DNA of 64,000 bases from Ciona savignyi. Its lineage: Eukaryota; Chordata; Ascidiacea; Phlebobranchia; Cionidae. The stretch is from the NCBI GenBank assembly GCA_000149265.1, contig CH003374.1, positions 319,187 to 383,186 on the forward strand, read 5' to 3'. Made by a program: the position numbers and the translations under genes. The notes under the pieces were generated by a model that made no database searches, had not been told where the DNA came from, and saw only the letters and a program-made list of their open reading frames with translations. This document shows, one piece after another, positions 21,401 to 35,100 of this stretch (position 1 is its first letter; every line of letters begins with the position of its first letter).

Positions 21401-21916
21401 AAAAAATGTCCAGTTAAAATTAGTTTAGTTAATTTAATATATTTTTTCGCTTCTTCGTTACATCATAGACTCTTTATACTATATATAGTGTCTATGGTTA
21501 CATTAAAGAAGAATGGTATATTTAGTTAAAGTCAAGGAGTCAGGTTAAAACGGCAAAACTAAAGTAGTTAAAACAAGTCAGTGAATAGACACGGTATGAT
21601 GAAGAGAAAAATGACGTGGCCGATAAACCTTACAATATCATGTGGGCGATAACACCAAAATGCTAAATAATAGGCCGCTTTTTACATATTTGCCGATAGC
21701 GGAAATTTCCCTGGGCTTTATTTGTAGGCTATAAAAGGTCGTTGCAAAATATCAACATGCCTGTTAGGATTCCTGAAATTTTTGAACTCTTTGGATAACC
21801 CCTTTAATTTTAATATTCATGACATGCCTGTCACCGGCGTGACGCAGAAAAAAAGAAAAGAGGAAAATTAAAATGTGTTTCCATCGGAATTCCGAAGGGC
21901 ACCCATATTTACGTAG
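18499..21916. other. Intergenic region, no gene recognised
   Basis: Spans RPL30 to the MEGF8-proximal mobile element. Apart from the retrotransposon relic at 19200-19620 I see no conserved coding, RNA gene or element ends. A near-palindrome ATAGACTCTTTATACTATATATAGTGTCTAT-type hairpin lies near 21465-21500. Confidence 0.5.
19200..19620 (-). pseudogene. Ty3/gypsy-type integrase relic (C-terminal part), broken
   Basis: Read on the minus strand, pieces in different frames match the end of Ty3/gypsy integrases in the expected order: RVSPYQP, then FFERVNRTITKMLSKFVNEN (the VERFNRT region), then after a frame change GTGYPPNHLMLGRK (the TGYxPxxLMxGR motif), then KSLYDSKVLLFE (the YDxKV motif). At least one stop (between YQPR and YGFF) and one frameshift interrupt it, so it is dead. 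No LTRs were found. The longest open piece is the minus-strand ORF 19177-19491. Confidence 0.7.
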
Positions 21917-22867
21917 TAGGGGAAAAGTGGGTAAAATGGGCCACGTGGGTAAAATGGGCCCCCTCCAATTTTCAATATATTTTGAAGAATAAAATTTGCT
22001 GCCAGAACCAGTGTCAGTATATCAAACTATGGAATCTCCAAACCGAAGTTTGAGCGTGAAATCACCAAACTCAATGTTTTCTGTAATTATTTCGGTTTGA
22101 GAAGGTCTGAATCTAAATTTGCATTTTTTGTTTTCTGCTAATATATAATAGAAAAGATCAAATACTAAAATAACTTTTACTGTAGTTAAATAGAACTATA
22201 TAGCCTAGACCTACTTTTACTGGTAGTAATAAAACTTCTTTTTTAAAGAATTTTTTATAGAGATTTTAAGTCGTATGATGGCACTTGTCTAATATGGGCC
22301 CCCTGTGTTCATTTGGTAACTAACGGGGCTAGACTTAGCATTAACAGTACTAAAGGGCTAGACTTAGCACTAACAGTCATATTATGTCTTTCACAATAAA
22401 CTAAACGGGTTTTCTAACTGCTATTAATAACATGAATTGATAGTTATGCTTCCACTAAAGTAGCAAGGTGTTATTGCATTAGTATACTAGTAACTGGGTA
22501 TTAAATAAAAAGTAATTGCTGTAATCCAAAGTGTTAAATTAAAAAAAAAACTACATCATAAAAAGAAAAGTAATAACATTGTTTATATGGGAAGCGAATA
22601 TGGATACTGCTATCTAGCGAAATGTTAATATCGAAAACGGGCCGGGGCCCATTTTAGACTACACCCTTGTCTAAAATGGGCCACTAACGAAATATTTTTC
22701 TTTCTTGATAAAATATATTTAAAAAAAATTATTAGAAAGTTAACATGTTATGTGTGAAGACTTTGGTATTAGGTGACACCACATGAAAAACTTAAGTCCA
22801 GCGGGCTTTATATCAGTAAAAAATCCGATTTGCAACTAAAGGGCCCATTTTACCCACTCTTCCCCTA
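21917..22867. mobile_element. TA-flanked inverted-repeat element, 0.95 kb, non-coding
   Basis: Left end (TA)GGGGAAAAGTGGGTAAAATGGGCC at 21917-21942 and right end GGCCCATTTTACCCACTCTTCCCC(TA) ending at 22867 are inverted repeats of about 24 bases. TA on both sides suggests a Tc1/mariner-like or other TA-targeting transposase. The interior repeats GTCTAAAATGGGCC-type blocks and a 20-base GGGCTAGACTTAGCA duplication near 22325-22378. No ORF is seen. It ends about 280 bases upstream of the MEGF8 start codon. Confidence 0.75.
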
Positions 22868-23145
22868 TATTCCAGAAAATCCCCCAAATAGAATATAAAA
22901 AAAACTATGAAGCCAGTTGTTTGAGTATTCAAAGTTATGATCATTTTTTGACTGCTCTAAATAACACGTAAAACGGCAGTAAATTTGATTTAAAATGTCA
23001 TGCGGCATTTAAAGTTGACTTTAAACCTTTTTAAATTTGATATTGAAATTGTATCACTTTAGGGGATTTTATTACATGTGTTACGTCACAAACAAATAAG
23101 ATGTGTTTACAAAATTTCCCGCGATAGATTCGTGCATTATAGCGA

Positions 23146-26100
23146 ATGGAGAAGGAGACTTTACTGTATAAAGTCAGATACTGCTGCATAATTGTTATTT
23201 ATATTACATGTTTCATAAAGTCAAGCAGGTCAAGCTGCTCACAAGCACGAACTATTTTTTTTAACTCAACATTTGGTTATATCAGCATCCCTGGTGGCCA
23301 TGACCATTATCTATCCAACCAAAGGTGACAATATTATACTTTTAAAAATTTGTTAAAATATTATTATTGTTGTGTGTCTTTGTTATATAATCACATACCG
23401 AATAAAATTAATTTATATATAAAACCCTAAATACACTAAACATTTAAATACAATTGCATCACATTAATAAAGTTGTATATGAAGCCTAGTGATTATTCGT
23501 GGTATGTATAAAGTAGGCCTATACGTAAATTATAGTATGATTGTATTGCAGATGTGAATGGCTTATTATTAGTCCGGATCCTGTAAATTTCCCATTCGTT
23601 TCTTTGAGGATACTGTCACGCGACACTGAATGTGGTTATGACTTTGTAAGCGTATATGATGGGGCTTCACAGAATGATAAAGTGTTGGCGAAACTAAGTG
23701 GGGATTCTTCCACAACCAGAATAGACACCCTGTATGCTCGATCTGCTAGAATGCTTATATATTTCTACAGGTATATTTTAACATTTGCCCAATCATTACT
23801 AAACTTAGAGCCACCAGCTAGTTGGCTGTACTTTTGATGTTTAAACCTATTGGTTCTATTATGAATAGAACAAAAAGTAAAGCAATGTTTTTATCATTCA
23901 TCATATTTAATACAACATATTAGCTCTGGAAACATGACCATTGCCTTGTCCCTGCCTTTTCCACTCAATGGGATTAACATATGCAGGGGATTCTTTTTTG
24001 TTTATAAATTGCCACCGGTTTGTGTGTTTAAACTTGGCTGAATATATTTAATAATTGTATTGCAAACTGCAGTGATCGGAATTATGTTCGCCAAGGATTC
24101 ACAGCTGAGTTCAGCATATTGTCCTGTTTGAACAACTGCAGTGGAAACGGAGATTGTCTTCATAACAAGTACGAATGGTTATTATTTTGGATTGGTTTTG
24201 TTAAATTGATAGGTGATAGCATAATTACAAAATGAATGAGTTGTGTAGAAGTAGTAATATTGGAAAAAAGTCATAATATAATGGGATTTTAAATTAATAT
24301 TGTTCTACATTAGTAAACTAATCAGCTTTGCCCATTTCTAAAAGTTAAACAAACTATTTTTAATGCCGTATTTTGTTAAGTCAACCCTTTGTACACAATT
24401 CACCAGCTGTAAAGTAATTCTCTTTTAGTAAATTGGAACTACAGTGTTCCGTCTAAAGTCTTTAAAGAGTGAATTTTTTTGTGTATGTTCCCAAACAGTT
24501 TAAATTTTAGGTAATAAATTAATAAATGTTAGTGATGAGACAAACCAGAGCCGGACATCCAACTGAATAGTTTTGGAATTCTGATTATTATTTTTTCATT
24601 AAATTATTATTCATTGAACAGAGAGCCAACAAACTAATAAAAACTTAGCATTGTTAGTAGATTATTTTTGATAACATTCATATAAGGTTTGGGCAGAATA
24701 GAATTTCTGTTTCTGTAAGTTCAAATTTTTACAGGTTTAAGTTCAATATTGTAATTTAAATCGGTTAATTAAAACAATTTAAACAATAAAATGGAAATGA
24801 GAGATAAAATACATCATTGTTTTTTATTTTATATTGATTTTAACTTAAAATTTTTATATTCAAATAATATTAAAATAGTCCAGGTTATGTTTCACGTAAT
24901 ATATTTCATATTTAAATTACATTAAAATAGTCCATTGTAAATTTCATGTAGCATATTTCATATTTAAATTATGTTTAAATTGTGCAATGTATGTTTAAAT
25001 CAGTAGCCATCTCAGTGTATTATCCCAAGAAACATGCTTATAGATGTAGCTGCTATCCTGGTTGGTTTGGTGAGTCATGTGACCAACTTGAATGTTCCAA
25101 TCGGTGTGGTGGGTCATTGCAAGGCTTTTGCAACTTCACCAGGTTTTATTCATTCTTTTGTTGATATTTTTAATTAGAGATAATAAACGTAATGTTAAAC
25201 AGGCAGATACTCAGTGATCAATTTCGGGATAGAAAATCACAGTAAAAAGTTACAAGATAAAAGGGAATATTTTATCTTTATAACATTTTCGTGTGATCTT
25301 TTTTTACACACACTTAGTGATCATTTTAGAGAGAATAGATGGATATTATTGATATTTTTATCCCCTTTATTGGAAAACCGCATGAGAATTTGCACTGTGT
25401 TGTAATTGAGACATGAATCCATTGGGCCTAGTGACTCAGTCATGTCCGCTAAGTACTTTGCCCAAGGGCACAACCGTCTAGCATTAAACAATCAGTCATA
25501 AGATTTTATTGATTTAAGTCAATTCTTACTTGTATTTGGTAAACTTTGATTCACCACAAATAATTTCAAACTATGCACAACCATACAAGATAAGCCCCAG
25601 ATTTATTGCAAAATATGTTTGTATACTTTTACTTTAATGACTGAAGGACATGGTGTAATCTTTAGCTGTATAAGACCATTTACTGTGTCTTTTCGATTTA
25701 TATCCAGAATACAATAATATCAATTATAAAATGGAAGGTCTGTGAATTTATAAAAAAAACTATAAAATGTGAACTATTTGTGATGGGCAGAATATAATGG
25801 TGCCTTAAGATAATTTGTTATTTTTTTAAACAATTAAGAAAGTAAGATTTCTAGACCAGTGCAAAGCAAACTTAAATAGCTCAATTAAACAAAAAATCTA
25901 TGGATACGGAAAAAATTTAAATAAAAAATAACGCTTGTTGGTTTTTTTCCATTAAGGGTTTAACATGACTATTATATCCATAAATTATTTTTAAAAACCC
26001 TGATTACAGTTCCAAATGCATGTGCAACGTTGAATATATTGGAAAGGATTGCAGCATGGCTACCAGGACATCGAGTAATGCTGGTGGCTGGAATGTGGTG

Positions 26101-29100
26101 GATAGGTCAGGTGACAATGTGGCATTCCACACAGCTGCCTATGCTCATCCATATCTCTATACCTTTGGTGGCTATGACTTGAATATCATGAAAAATACTT
26201 TACACCGATATGATTTCCAGCAAAATTCCTGGGAAAAGATGATTGCTGGTTCTATCAGTCNNNNNNNNNNNNNNNNNNNNNNNNNNNNNNNNNNNNNNNN
26301 NNNNNNNNNNNNNNNNNNNNNNNNNNNNNNNNNNNNNNNNNNNNNNNNNNNNNNNNNNNNACTATTTGCTTTGTTTGTCATAACTATAATTTTATCACAA
26401 TGGACATGAATGGTTTAATACAAAGTCATTTGTTTGAAAGATAGGAAGATTAAAACAGAGTTACACTTAAAACATTAACAACAAGTTTAGTTAAATTTCC
26501 ATTAAATACGCGTTAAAAAATACACTATGAGTTTTGTACATAATATACATATGTATGACTATTATTTACTATGTTATAATTCTTTAAGCTAAAACTTAGA
26601 TTGTGTATTCTACCCGCTCCATCCACTTAGTTCCACAAAATCCTTAAAGTTGTATTGACACTGCTACATCTGTGGCAGATGGAGCACATTGTGGACGACG
26701 GGTTGGATTATTTGATGGTCTTTGGCGGGGATCTTGGGAATAACCAATATTTGAACGACCTATGGCTGTACAATATCTCTGGGAATACTTGGTTAAGGCA
26801 AAACAATCTATCATCTCCTCCACCATTATCTCGACATGCATCATGTGTGCTTCAACATTCTCACCATCTATACATATTTGGGGGAATGGTTCACAGGGAA
26901 GGGGGGTTGGATTTTTCCAGCGAACTATATAAATTTGATTGGAAGAGTTGGACGTGGTCGAAAGTTAATTCTTTTGGTTTAAAACCAAGCAGCAAGAAGG
27001 TTGCCGGTCATTCCATGGTTTATGATTCAGTTGATAAGCTTTTCATTGTGTTTGGTGGATTTCATGCTTCAAAACCTATTGCAGTCCGCTCAAAGAAACT
27101 GCTTTTGTTTAAAATTGATCAAACCTACTGGTATGAGGTGGAATTAAAGGGTTCTACCCCCATGGCTTTTCATTCGGCCAACATTATTAGTGATTATATG
27201 GTGGTTCATGGTGGGAGTGTGCACCAACATACATCCGATGAATCATGCTACAGTGACACCACATACCTGTACAACATGAGGTGTGGTAAATGGAGTAGTG
27301 TCCATACAAACTATAGTGGTATGTATGGGCATGTGTCTTCTATACTTCCCCAAAATATACTGCTGGTTCATGGAGGCTATGATGGGACAGTTTTAAATGC
27401 TTTACATGCTTTTAAACCACCACTGTATGTTCTACCAAACCTATTGGTTTCTAATGTATGTGCTAATTATGACAAGGAGGATCAATGTTTATTGGACCAA
27501 CGATGCGTTTGGTGCAGTCAGTTTTCATTTTGTAGCGAGAATACAGCTCAATGCAGTGAAGATCAGTTGACATACCCTGTGTGTGATGGAATATGCGAAC
27601 ACCTCAACACATGCACTTCTTGCTCCCTTTTCAACAGGTTTTGCCCTATTATATTCCAAATGATATAGTTGTTGCTTATTACGGAGATCAATTTAAAGCC
27701 ATCACTATTTACAGGTACCAGTTTGTAGGAGGCTCCTGGGTGCCAGAGAAATGTGGTTGGTGTGTCGCTGACCAGAAGTGCACTGGTTTAAATTCTACCT
27801 CGGGTAATATGTTTGCTATATAAGTATATGTGTCGGAATATGGCTGCTTTGGTATTCCCACTCTTGTTTGTATATAGTCCATATGATATCAATGAGCAAC
27901 CCTGTTTTTGTTAATTCATTGAAGAATTATAAAAGTATCAATAATTCACAAGATGTGCATTTAACTTTTAACAATCGAAACAATGCAGCATCACATTATG
28001 TACAATTGTCTCAGTCTTTATCATTCGGGATGAACCATCGATCCCCATCTCCATCCTGGAGCGAATATCAAATCACTAATTTCCCTTTTATTTTATACTT
28101 CAAATTATAATTATTTTAATATGTATGGTTTAGGAATCACCGACCAAGAATAGACCCATCTGTGTTCACATAAAAGCAAACATATAGTTTAGAAAATTAG
28201 TTGTTAGTCTATAATATAACACTTTTGGCATTGTATGTCTAATTCAATTTTATAAACGACGGTTTTTCTATTCTTTGTTCACTTTGGGAATTCTTTGCCA
28301 TTAATGCTAATTAAATGACGGTCATCTTTCGGTGATGACAATGTCTTTCTCCTAAAGCGTGGTAGATTTAAAACTTTTAAATATAAAACTTCTAACTTCA
28401 GTAAAAAACAGATGGGAACCGTAAAGCTACCTGTAAGTTTGCCTTAATTTTACTATACATTGTACTGTGCATAGTTGCTGTACAATTATGTTGGACTTTG
28501 CACATAGGTTCATGCAATCAGCTGGACAAGGAAATTTCTTGGATACGAGATTATGATTCACCGATTATATCACCACCTAGTTGCCTTGTGCGGAAATTAG
28601 TAAAAGGCTTTTTTGTGCAGTATTACAAAGATAATCAATTAAACCCTTACCAGGTATATTGCATTTAAGTTTGTTATGACATTTATGGGTTGGGTTTGCA
28701 AAATATCCTTCTCATTAAGTTACAATTAAAACGTAAGAAAACATCAAATCATTCAAATTAGTTATAATTATGTCATTTATCATTTACCTGGTATTTGAAT
28801 TATTTCGGAAAATTAAGATAAAATAGATTGTATTAATTCTTTGATTGTGGATCGTAGTTGAAGTGTGACTAAAATGTGACTATTTAAAAGAACTGGTATC
28901 TACATAACAGTCTTCATTACTATCTCCGCAGTACGAACTTATGCCTTTTGAAAATCAAATATATTGAATATCTCCTATTGGTAAGGTTTAGCGTTTTGCT
29001 ATCTGACCTAATTACAGAGCCCCGAAAAAAAATGAATAACGCATACTATGCCAGTTTATCAATTTGCTTTTAACAAATTTTTGTCATGCTCAATAATTAA

Positions 29101-32100
29101 ATATTCAAAAATTTAATTATTATTTGATATTCAATCATATTTAAATGTTTAAATATTAATTTTTAATTTGTTCCAATTTTTTTTTCAATTGTGCAGTAAA
29201 TTATTCTTAATGCATTCCAGAGCTGTATATTAAGAATTAGGAACACTTGTTCTCTAGGACAAGTTTAGTACCAAATTCACCTGTCCCATTTTACACTTGT
29301 CCTATTTAATTGGAAGCTATAAATAATGGAATGGTGTTAAAGTTTCTATTGTGCCCAATAATACAAGATTTACATTGTATAATGCAATAATTAATTTGTT
29401 TCAGATTAACTCTTTCACTCCCGGCTAAATGCATTATTTCAAACATGCTGTCCCGCAGTGTTTTTTACAATTTTTAGTCATTTTCAAATTAGCACAGTTT
29501 TTCAAAAGTTTATGCTATGATTTTATATTTAGTATGATTGGAAAGATAATTTACACCTCTTTTAAACAAGCCACATACCTAGAATCTACCTCCAATAAAA
29601 AATATGAAATTCACAGAGAATGTAAAGAAAGACTTGCTTGACAAAAAGGGCTTCTCCGCAAGTTATCACGACTTCTATTGGCTGAGTTAGTCACGTGTAA
29701 ATTCGTGTAAAACCGATAGAAATAAGAGGCGAAGCCTTGAAAAAGAAAGGCTATCACTCCTCGCATTTTTAATATTTCTCCACGAAAATTACAGAGAATA
29801 AATTAGAGAGTTTCCTTGATCGAATAAGCCATAGCTGATGTCTCTACCATTACGCATTGCAGAGAAATCGTTTTTTAGATTTGCACCCATTTATGTGCAA
29901 CGCGGGATACCATGTTTTCCCACCAACTCGCGATAAATGGCGAGTTGGGACGGAAAGAGTTAAGTTTAATCATAGATTGGTACAATTGCGAATAAACCTG
30001 GTTTAAATATTCATACTGAGACATTGAAGAAACATTGTGATTATCACATTTTGAAGTGTTTTACAATAATTCTTCAACTGCAGGTTGTCATCTCAAATGG
30101 CCAGTTGTCATTAATAACGACATCAGATGAATCCAACCGAACGTTGGTTGTACAAGGTTTTTTACATCCATTGAATCCAGCTTACTTTCCCAATGGTATT
30201 CTGAAGTTTAGGTTGACTACAAGTAAAGGTACAATATTTAAAAAATATATTTGTATTACTGCATAGAATATTTTTCAAATATATTATTCTCTCTAAAAGC
30301 GGTGCCAATACAGTGACAAAAAATATCTATTCATTTATTAATTCAATTAACAATAATTATTTCATTTTGCATAGACGCGTTAGGGTACCATTTGCACTTT
30401 AAATACAAATTATTGTAGGTGTGTTCACTATTCATTATAGCATTAAAACAAATGGTTGCTCTTCTGCCCCACTTTGGCCAAATGTGTGGTGTGTAAGAAT
30501 GCAACCAAATATCTTGAGAGTCATGTTAAATATTGTACAATATATGCCCACCATTTTGGATGGCACCCCTTGCTTTGTACAAATGTACAGGTCAATGTGT
30601 TGCAGGTGCTGGTATGTTTTATTTGAGCACCAATGAAGATAGCATACATATGGAGCTGGTGGCTGCAACTAGTCAGAATAATAGTTTTGTTGAATTCACA
30701 TCACCTGCGTTACAACGTGACCTCGGTCCAAACTCCAGGTTCTGTTTATCTCTTTATCAATCTGTATAACAGCTAAGAAAGCAATGTAAACTTAGTTTGG
30801 TTATTGGATGTATGTTTTATTATCAATTGAACATAACTTGGTAAACTAAGATAAAAGTATAAATGAACAAGTGAGTTTTGACTAGGGATGCACAATATAG
30901 GATAATTGAGTATTCTAGAATATTCTAGAATAATATATTTCGAATTTAGAATTTAGAATCCTATTTTAGAATGTTTTACCAAATATTTAAATTTGCTATG
31001 CTATGCAGATATTTTCTCATTTAAAAAATATATACCTCGCGGTAAAAGATTGCAAAATATAGTGAACTAGCAAAATGCTTTTGTTGCGGTAAGAGAAATG
31101 TACAAAGCCAAACAGTATTACCATTACATATATTTTTAATAATATGTAACTTCTCTAAACGCTATATGCCAGAAGATATAAAACCCGGCAAATGTATATT
31201 AAATTAATCACTACAAAATCACCTAACTAAAGGACACAAAGAAAATCATTCTTTGTGCTAATTAGAAACATTTTTTTTAAGTGAAATATTTATTGTCATT
31301 ATTAAACATTTATAGTCTATAAATAACTTTTTCGCCTATGGAATGTCTGTTTACGCATATGTCTTCGATGCATGTGTATGGGGCTACTGATAAGATAATG
31401 TTATTGTAATGACATGATGCAAGTTGTATTTTCGTGCTCCCGCTTAAAAAAAATTGTTAAAAAAAACGATTTCGCACGATAGATGCGCTTTCAGTATGGA
31501 GAAACGCATTACGGGTATTACGTACGAATAAAGAAGCCATGTTACAACTTTAAGATTAAAAATTTACTTCAATGACGTTTCACCAATAGTTTCTTATCAT
31601 GGTTATCTATTGTCGCACGCTTAAAAAGACGTTACGCTGACGTTTGCATAATCGACATCACGGGTGTTATCGCGCTATGGATCGCAGCCAATATTTACAT
31701 TTTTAATTTCGAATCCTAACTATTCTTATCAAATTGCTTGTAAAGATTCGAATCCCTAAAGATTCGAATCTCAAAGGTTCGAAATTCTATAGTGTGCATC
31801 TCTAGTTTTACCATAAACAATACAATAATTTTAATTTTACGTGTGGGTTTCACCAATATTCTTGCTGTATTTTAACTGTATAGGGCCTTGGAAGACTAAA
31901 AAGCTCACAAAAGGAGTTGAAAGTTTAATACAAATGATTATAAAATTCTTTCATATTGTCAAAATTAAGCCAGTCATGGGAATTTGACTTCTGTGTATGT
32001 AATCCTACCATTCTTGTTTTGTTATTGTAATGAGTCAACACAAAAATTATATTCCAGGTTGTATTACAAATTGAGTTTGAATTCCATTGGAATAAAGGAT

Positions 32101-35100
32101 GATGCCAAGCTCTTTCTCTCATGGACAGCTAGGTCTTCCATAACATATGTTACAATCATTTAAATCACTGTTTGCTCATTATTCTATTCTTCTCTGTTTT
32201 GTTAAGAAAAGGGACTTTTCGCTGAAAATTGTAGGGGATTGTTAAATTCAAGCAATTGTTTAATTAAGCTGTTACTTTAAGTGGGCATTCATAGCAGAAT
32301 ACCTTAAATCTCTGTAAGTTAGACAATGAATGGTTTGGATAATTGTATTAAGTCATTCCAACACACAAAATATTAGTAATAAAAACAAACCAAGTAACGA
32401 ATTATCGTCCGCATCGAAGTATTTCCCTTGTGCATGTTCTTAAAACAAATCTGGAAAAAAATAGATATTTTCTGAGGGGTCCTGTCAGGCATTACTGTTT
32501 TTGTAAAAAAAAGCTCCTTAGGTTGGCCAACTTTACGGTCATTACAAAGTCTGAACCGAATCTCCAGGTATTTATCAATGGTACTATCTTCCAGGAATAA
32601 TGCTGGTGCTTCCCAATCTGAGTTCACATTGATTGAATCGAAATATTTGGAGGCTTACAACACTGAAGGTGGTTCCTGTGCTGGATACTCATCTTGCTTG
32701 CTGTGCCTTAGTGACACAAGTTGCATGTGGTGCACAGATGGGAACGCCTGTGTTGCTGCATCACCCAGTGCTTGTCATAATGCAGGTTCAGCTTTGACTG
32801 TTGTAGGTGAAATCATTTATTTAGTATTCTTTGTTTTTTTTATACAGGTGGAACAGGCCAAGTAGTGACCGACCCACATTTGTGCCCAGTATGCTCCGAT
32901 TCTATCACATGCTGGGAGTGTAGCAAGCACAGATACTGCAGATGGACCAGTACTCGTGGTTGTTTGCAGAATTCACAAGGTAATGTATGCTTTTTAGCTT
33001 TTTGAATTTATCGACCACAAGTATGTGCTACCTAAAATAATGTCTAAAATAAATAATATATATAAAAATTGTTAAACTTTTACAAAAATATTTCAAAAAG
33101 CCATGTTAGAGCAAAGTTGCTAATGTAGCGATAAAACCGTTGCATTTAAATTACCTTTTAGAAACATTTTTTTCCAGCCATTCAGACAAAACTTTTTTCC
33201 ACCACTGAGCTAATAGTTTTCTGAGCAAAGTCGTTATTTATAGATAAAAATCATTATTATTTTATCAGCACTTACGCAATAATAATATATTTTTAGTGGT
33301 TTGCATACTAAAATTTACTGTTTCAGATAAGGTAAGCTCTATTAGTAATTAGCTTATTCTGATAAAAAGTATTTTTTCAGGAAATAAATTAAAAAGTGTT
33401 TGTTCCACATCTTGTTCGGAACGCAAGTCGTGTCGGACTTGTCTGGAGGAAGAAGGAGGAGGAGGAGGATGCTCCTGGTGTGAGAGCTCCAGGACTTGTT
33501 ATTCATTCCAGCATCACTTTCCCATCTATTTGCTGGGTCAATGTGGAGAGTGGATGGAGGATGCACACCAGTGTAGAAAGTTTGTTTTGTGGTGTTTGAC
33601 CGTTGGAGTTTTCTGCCGGCAATGTTCTAATCATGTCTTATTATTTTTTCCAGTTGTAGTACCCACAATGCGTGTGCAAGTTGTATTGATGAATATCACT
33701 GTGGTTGGTGCTTCAATGCAGGAAACTCTTTGAATGTAAAAACATTTTGTTTTTAGAAAAAAAATAATTTTTTTTCAATATGTTTTATTAATTAGGGGAA
33801 ATGTATGGATGGTGAGATATCCGATGATCGGTGTGGAGACCCATACTTGCCGTCTCAATCATGGAGCTATGCATTCTGTCCAGATGTAGATGAATGTAAT
33901 GCTGGTAGGTTAATCTCATGGAAATTCCATGACAAAATGTACATGTTTAAAATAAACATTTAAATTCAGTACCAATATGTCCAATACTAAAGTAATTGGA
34001 ATCATATTTGTACAAAAATTAATATTAGCAAAATTAACGGTTGGTGGTTAGATTTAGTACACACCCTTAGAATGAGTGTCTAAAAAATGTCATTAGATTT
34101 ATTCCACATTATACTTTTTCCTAGGTTGATATATACTTATTTCAATACAAGTGTTTCTTTCTTCATGTGTTTAAATCTACTTTTACATGGTATTGCTATT
34201 AACATTATTATTATTTTTCTTGCATCATCATCTTTTTTACATTATTATTCTTTTTTCTATTGTCCTTCACTTATATAGCTGAAATCATTATCATAGATGA
34301 ATATCCACAGAATGGCCTGTGGGTGTCAGTTTGCATAGTTGCCATGAGAATGCCACATGTAGCAACACACCCCATTCGTACAGATGCTCGTGCAATCGAG
34401 GGTTTCATGGGGATGGCTTCTCCTGCTCACCAACTTGCTATAATCACTGTGGGAATGGTTACTGCAGGTAAACCCTGGTTCCCAATTAGTATTTTAAAAT
34501 ACCTTTCGTACAATACCTTCTTACAAAATAGTAGTTGCGTATGAATGACTAGTAGTTTACCGCATCATGATTGCAATTATGCATAAAACATGAATCCTAT
34601 ATCCTATTTAACCCAATCTTTACTCCTCCGGTCTATTTTTGCATGATTTCATACCTTTACATATATTTTGTGTTACAGTCAAATTTACAGAATACCACAT
34701 GTAATTTTAGATTTATTGATATGGACTGCAATCGTCATACATATAATTATTTTTTTTAAAGTTTAAATGTAAGATTGTAATGGCAGATTATGTTCTCATG
34801 TGAATTCAACAAATAAATTTTCCACAGTGAGAGCTTGAGATGTGAGTGTGATCTGGGATGGAGAAGCTCACCAGATGGAGGGTTGTATGATTGTAGTGAC
34901 GATTGTTTGTGCAACTTCCACAGCTCATGTAACACTTCTGTTGGTAGGTTGCTATTGTAAACCTGGTACCATATTATGCTGACTTGCGTTAATAGTAGCC
35001 TTCATGCATATTATAAACTTAGCATCAGCTAAATTCTGCTAAACTTTTCCTGTAGGCTAGTATCATATTAGGTTTTTGGGTATTTTAGTACCGATTATCG

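Larger units (their letters stand above)
23146..28653 (+). other. MEGF8: MEGF8 exons 1-8: signal peptide, CUB1, EGF, kelch set 1, first PSI
   Basis: Exons: 23146-23324, 23552-23770, 24073-24168, 25044-25142, 26010 to the gap, 26679-27637, 27715-27803, 28508-28653. CUB1 spans exons 1-3 ([22 protein letters not shown]). The first EGF spans the exon 3/4 junction ([21 protein letters not shown]), using an acceptor at 25043. Kelch blades show [32 protein letters not shown] and [12 protein letters not shown] cysteines follow ([20 protein letters not shown]). The 959-base exon 26679-27637 holds most blades with no intron, unlike the rest of the gene. Confidence 0.9.

Noticed and set aside
25021-25043. 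Earlier acceptors for MEGF8 exon 4 (after TCTCAG or AATCAG)
   Set aside because: They do not preserve phase with exon 3; the acceptor ending at 25043 does and restores a six-cysteine EGF.
34261-34310. MEGF8 exon 17 starting at the acceptor near 34278
   Set aside because: That frame lacks the EGF cysteines; the acceptor ending at 34310 gives DECNAEWPV...CHENATC in phase.
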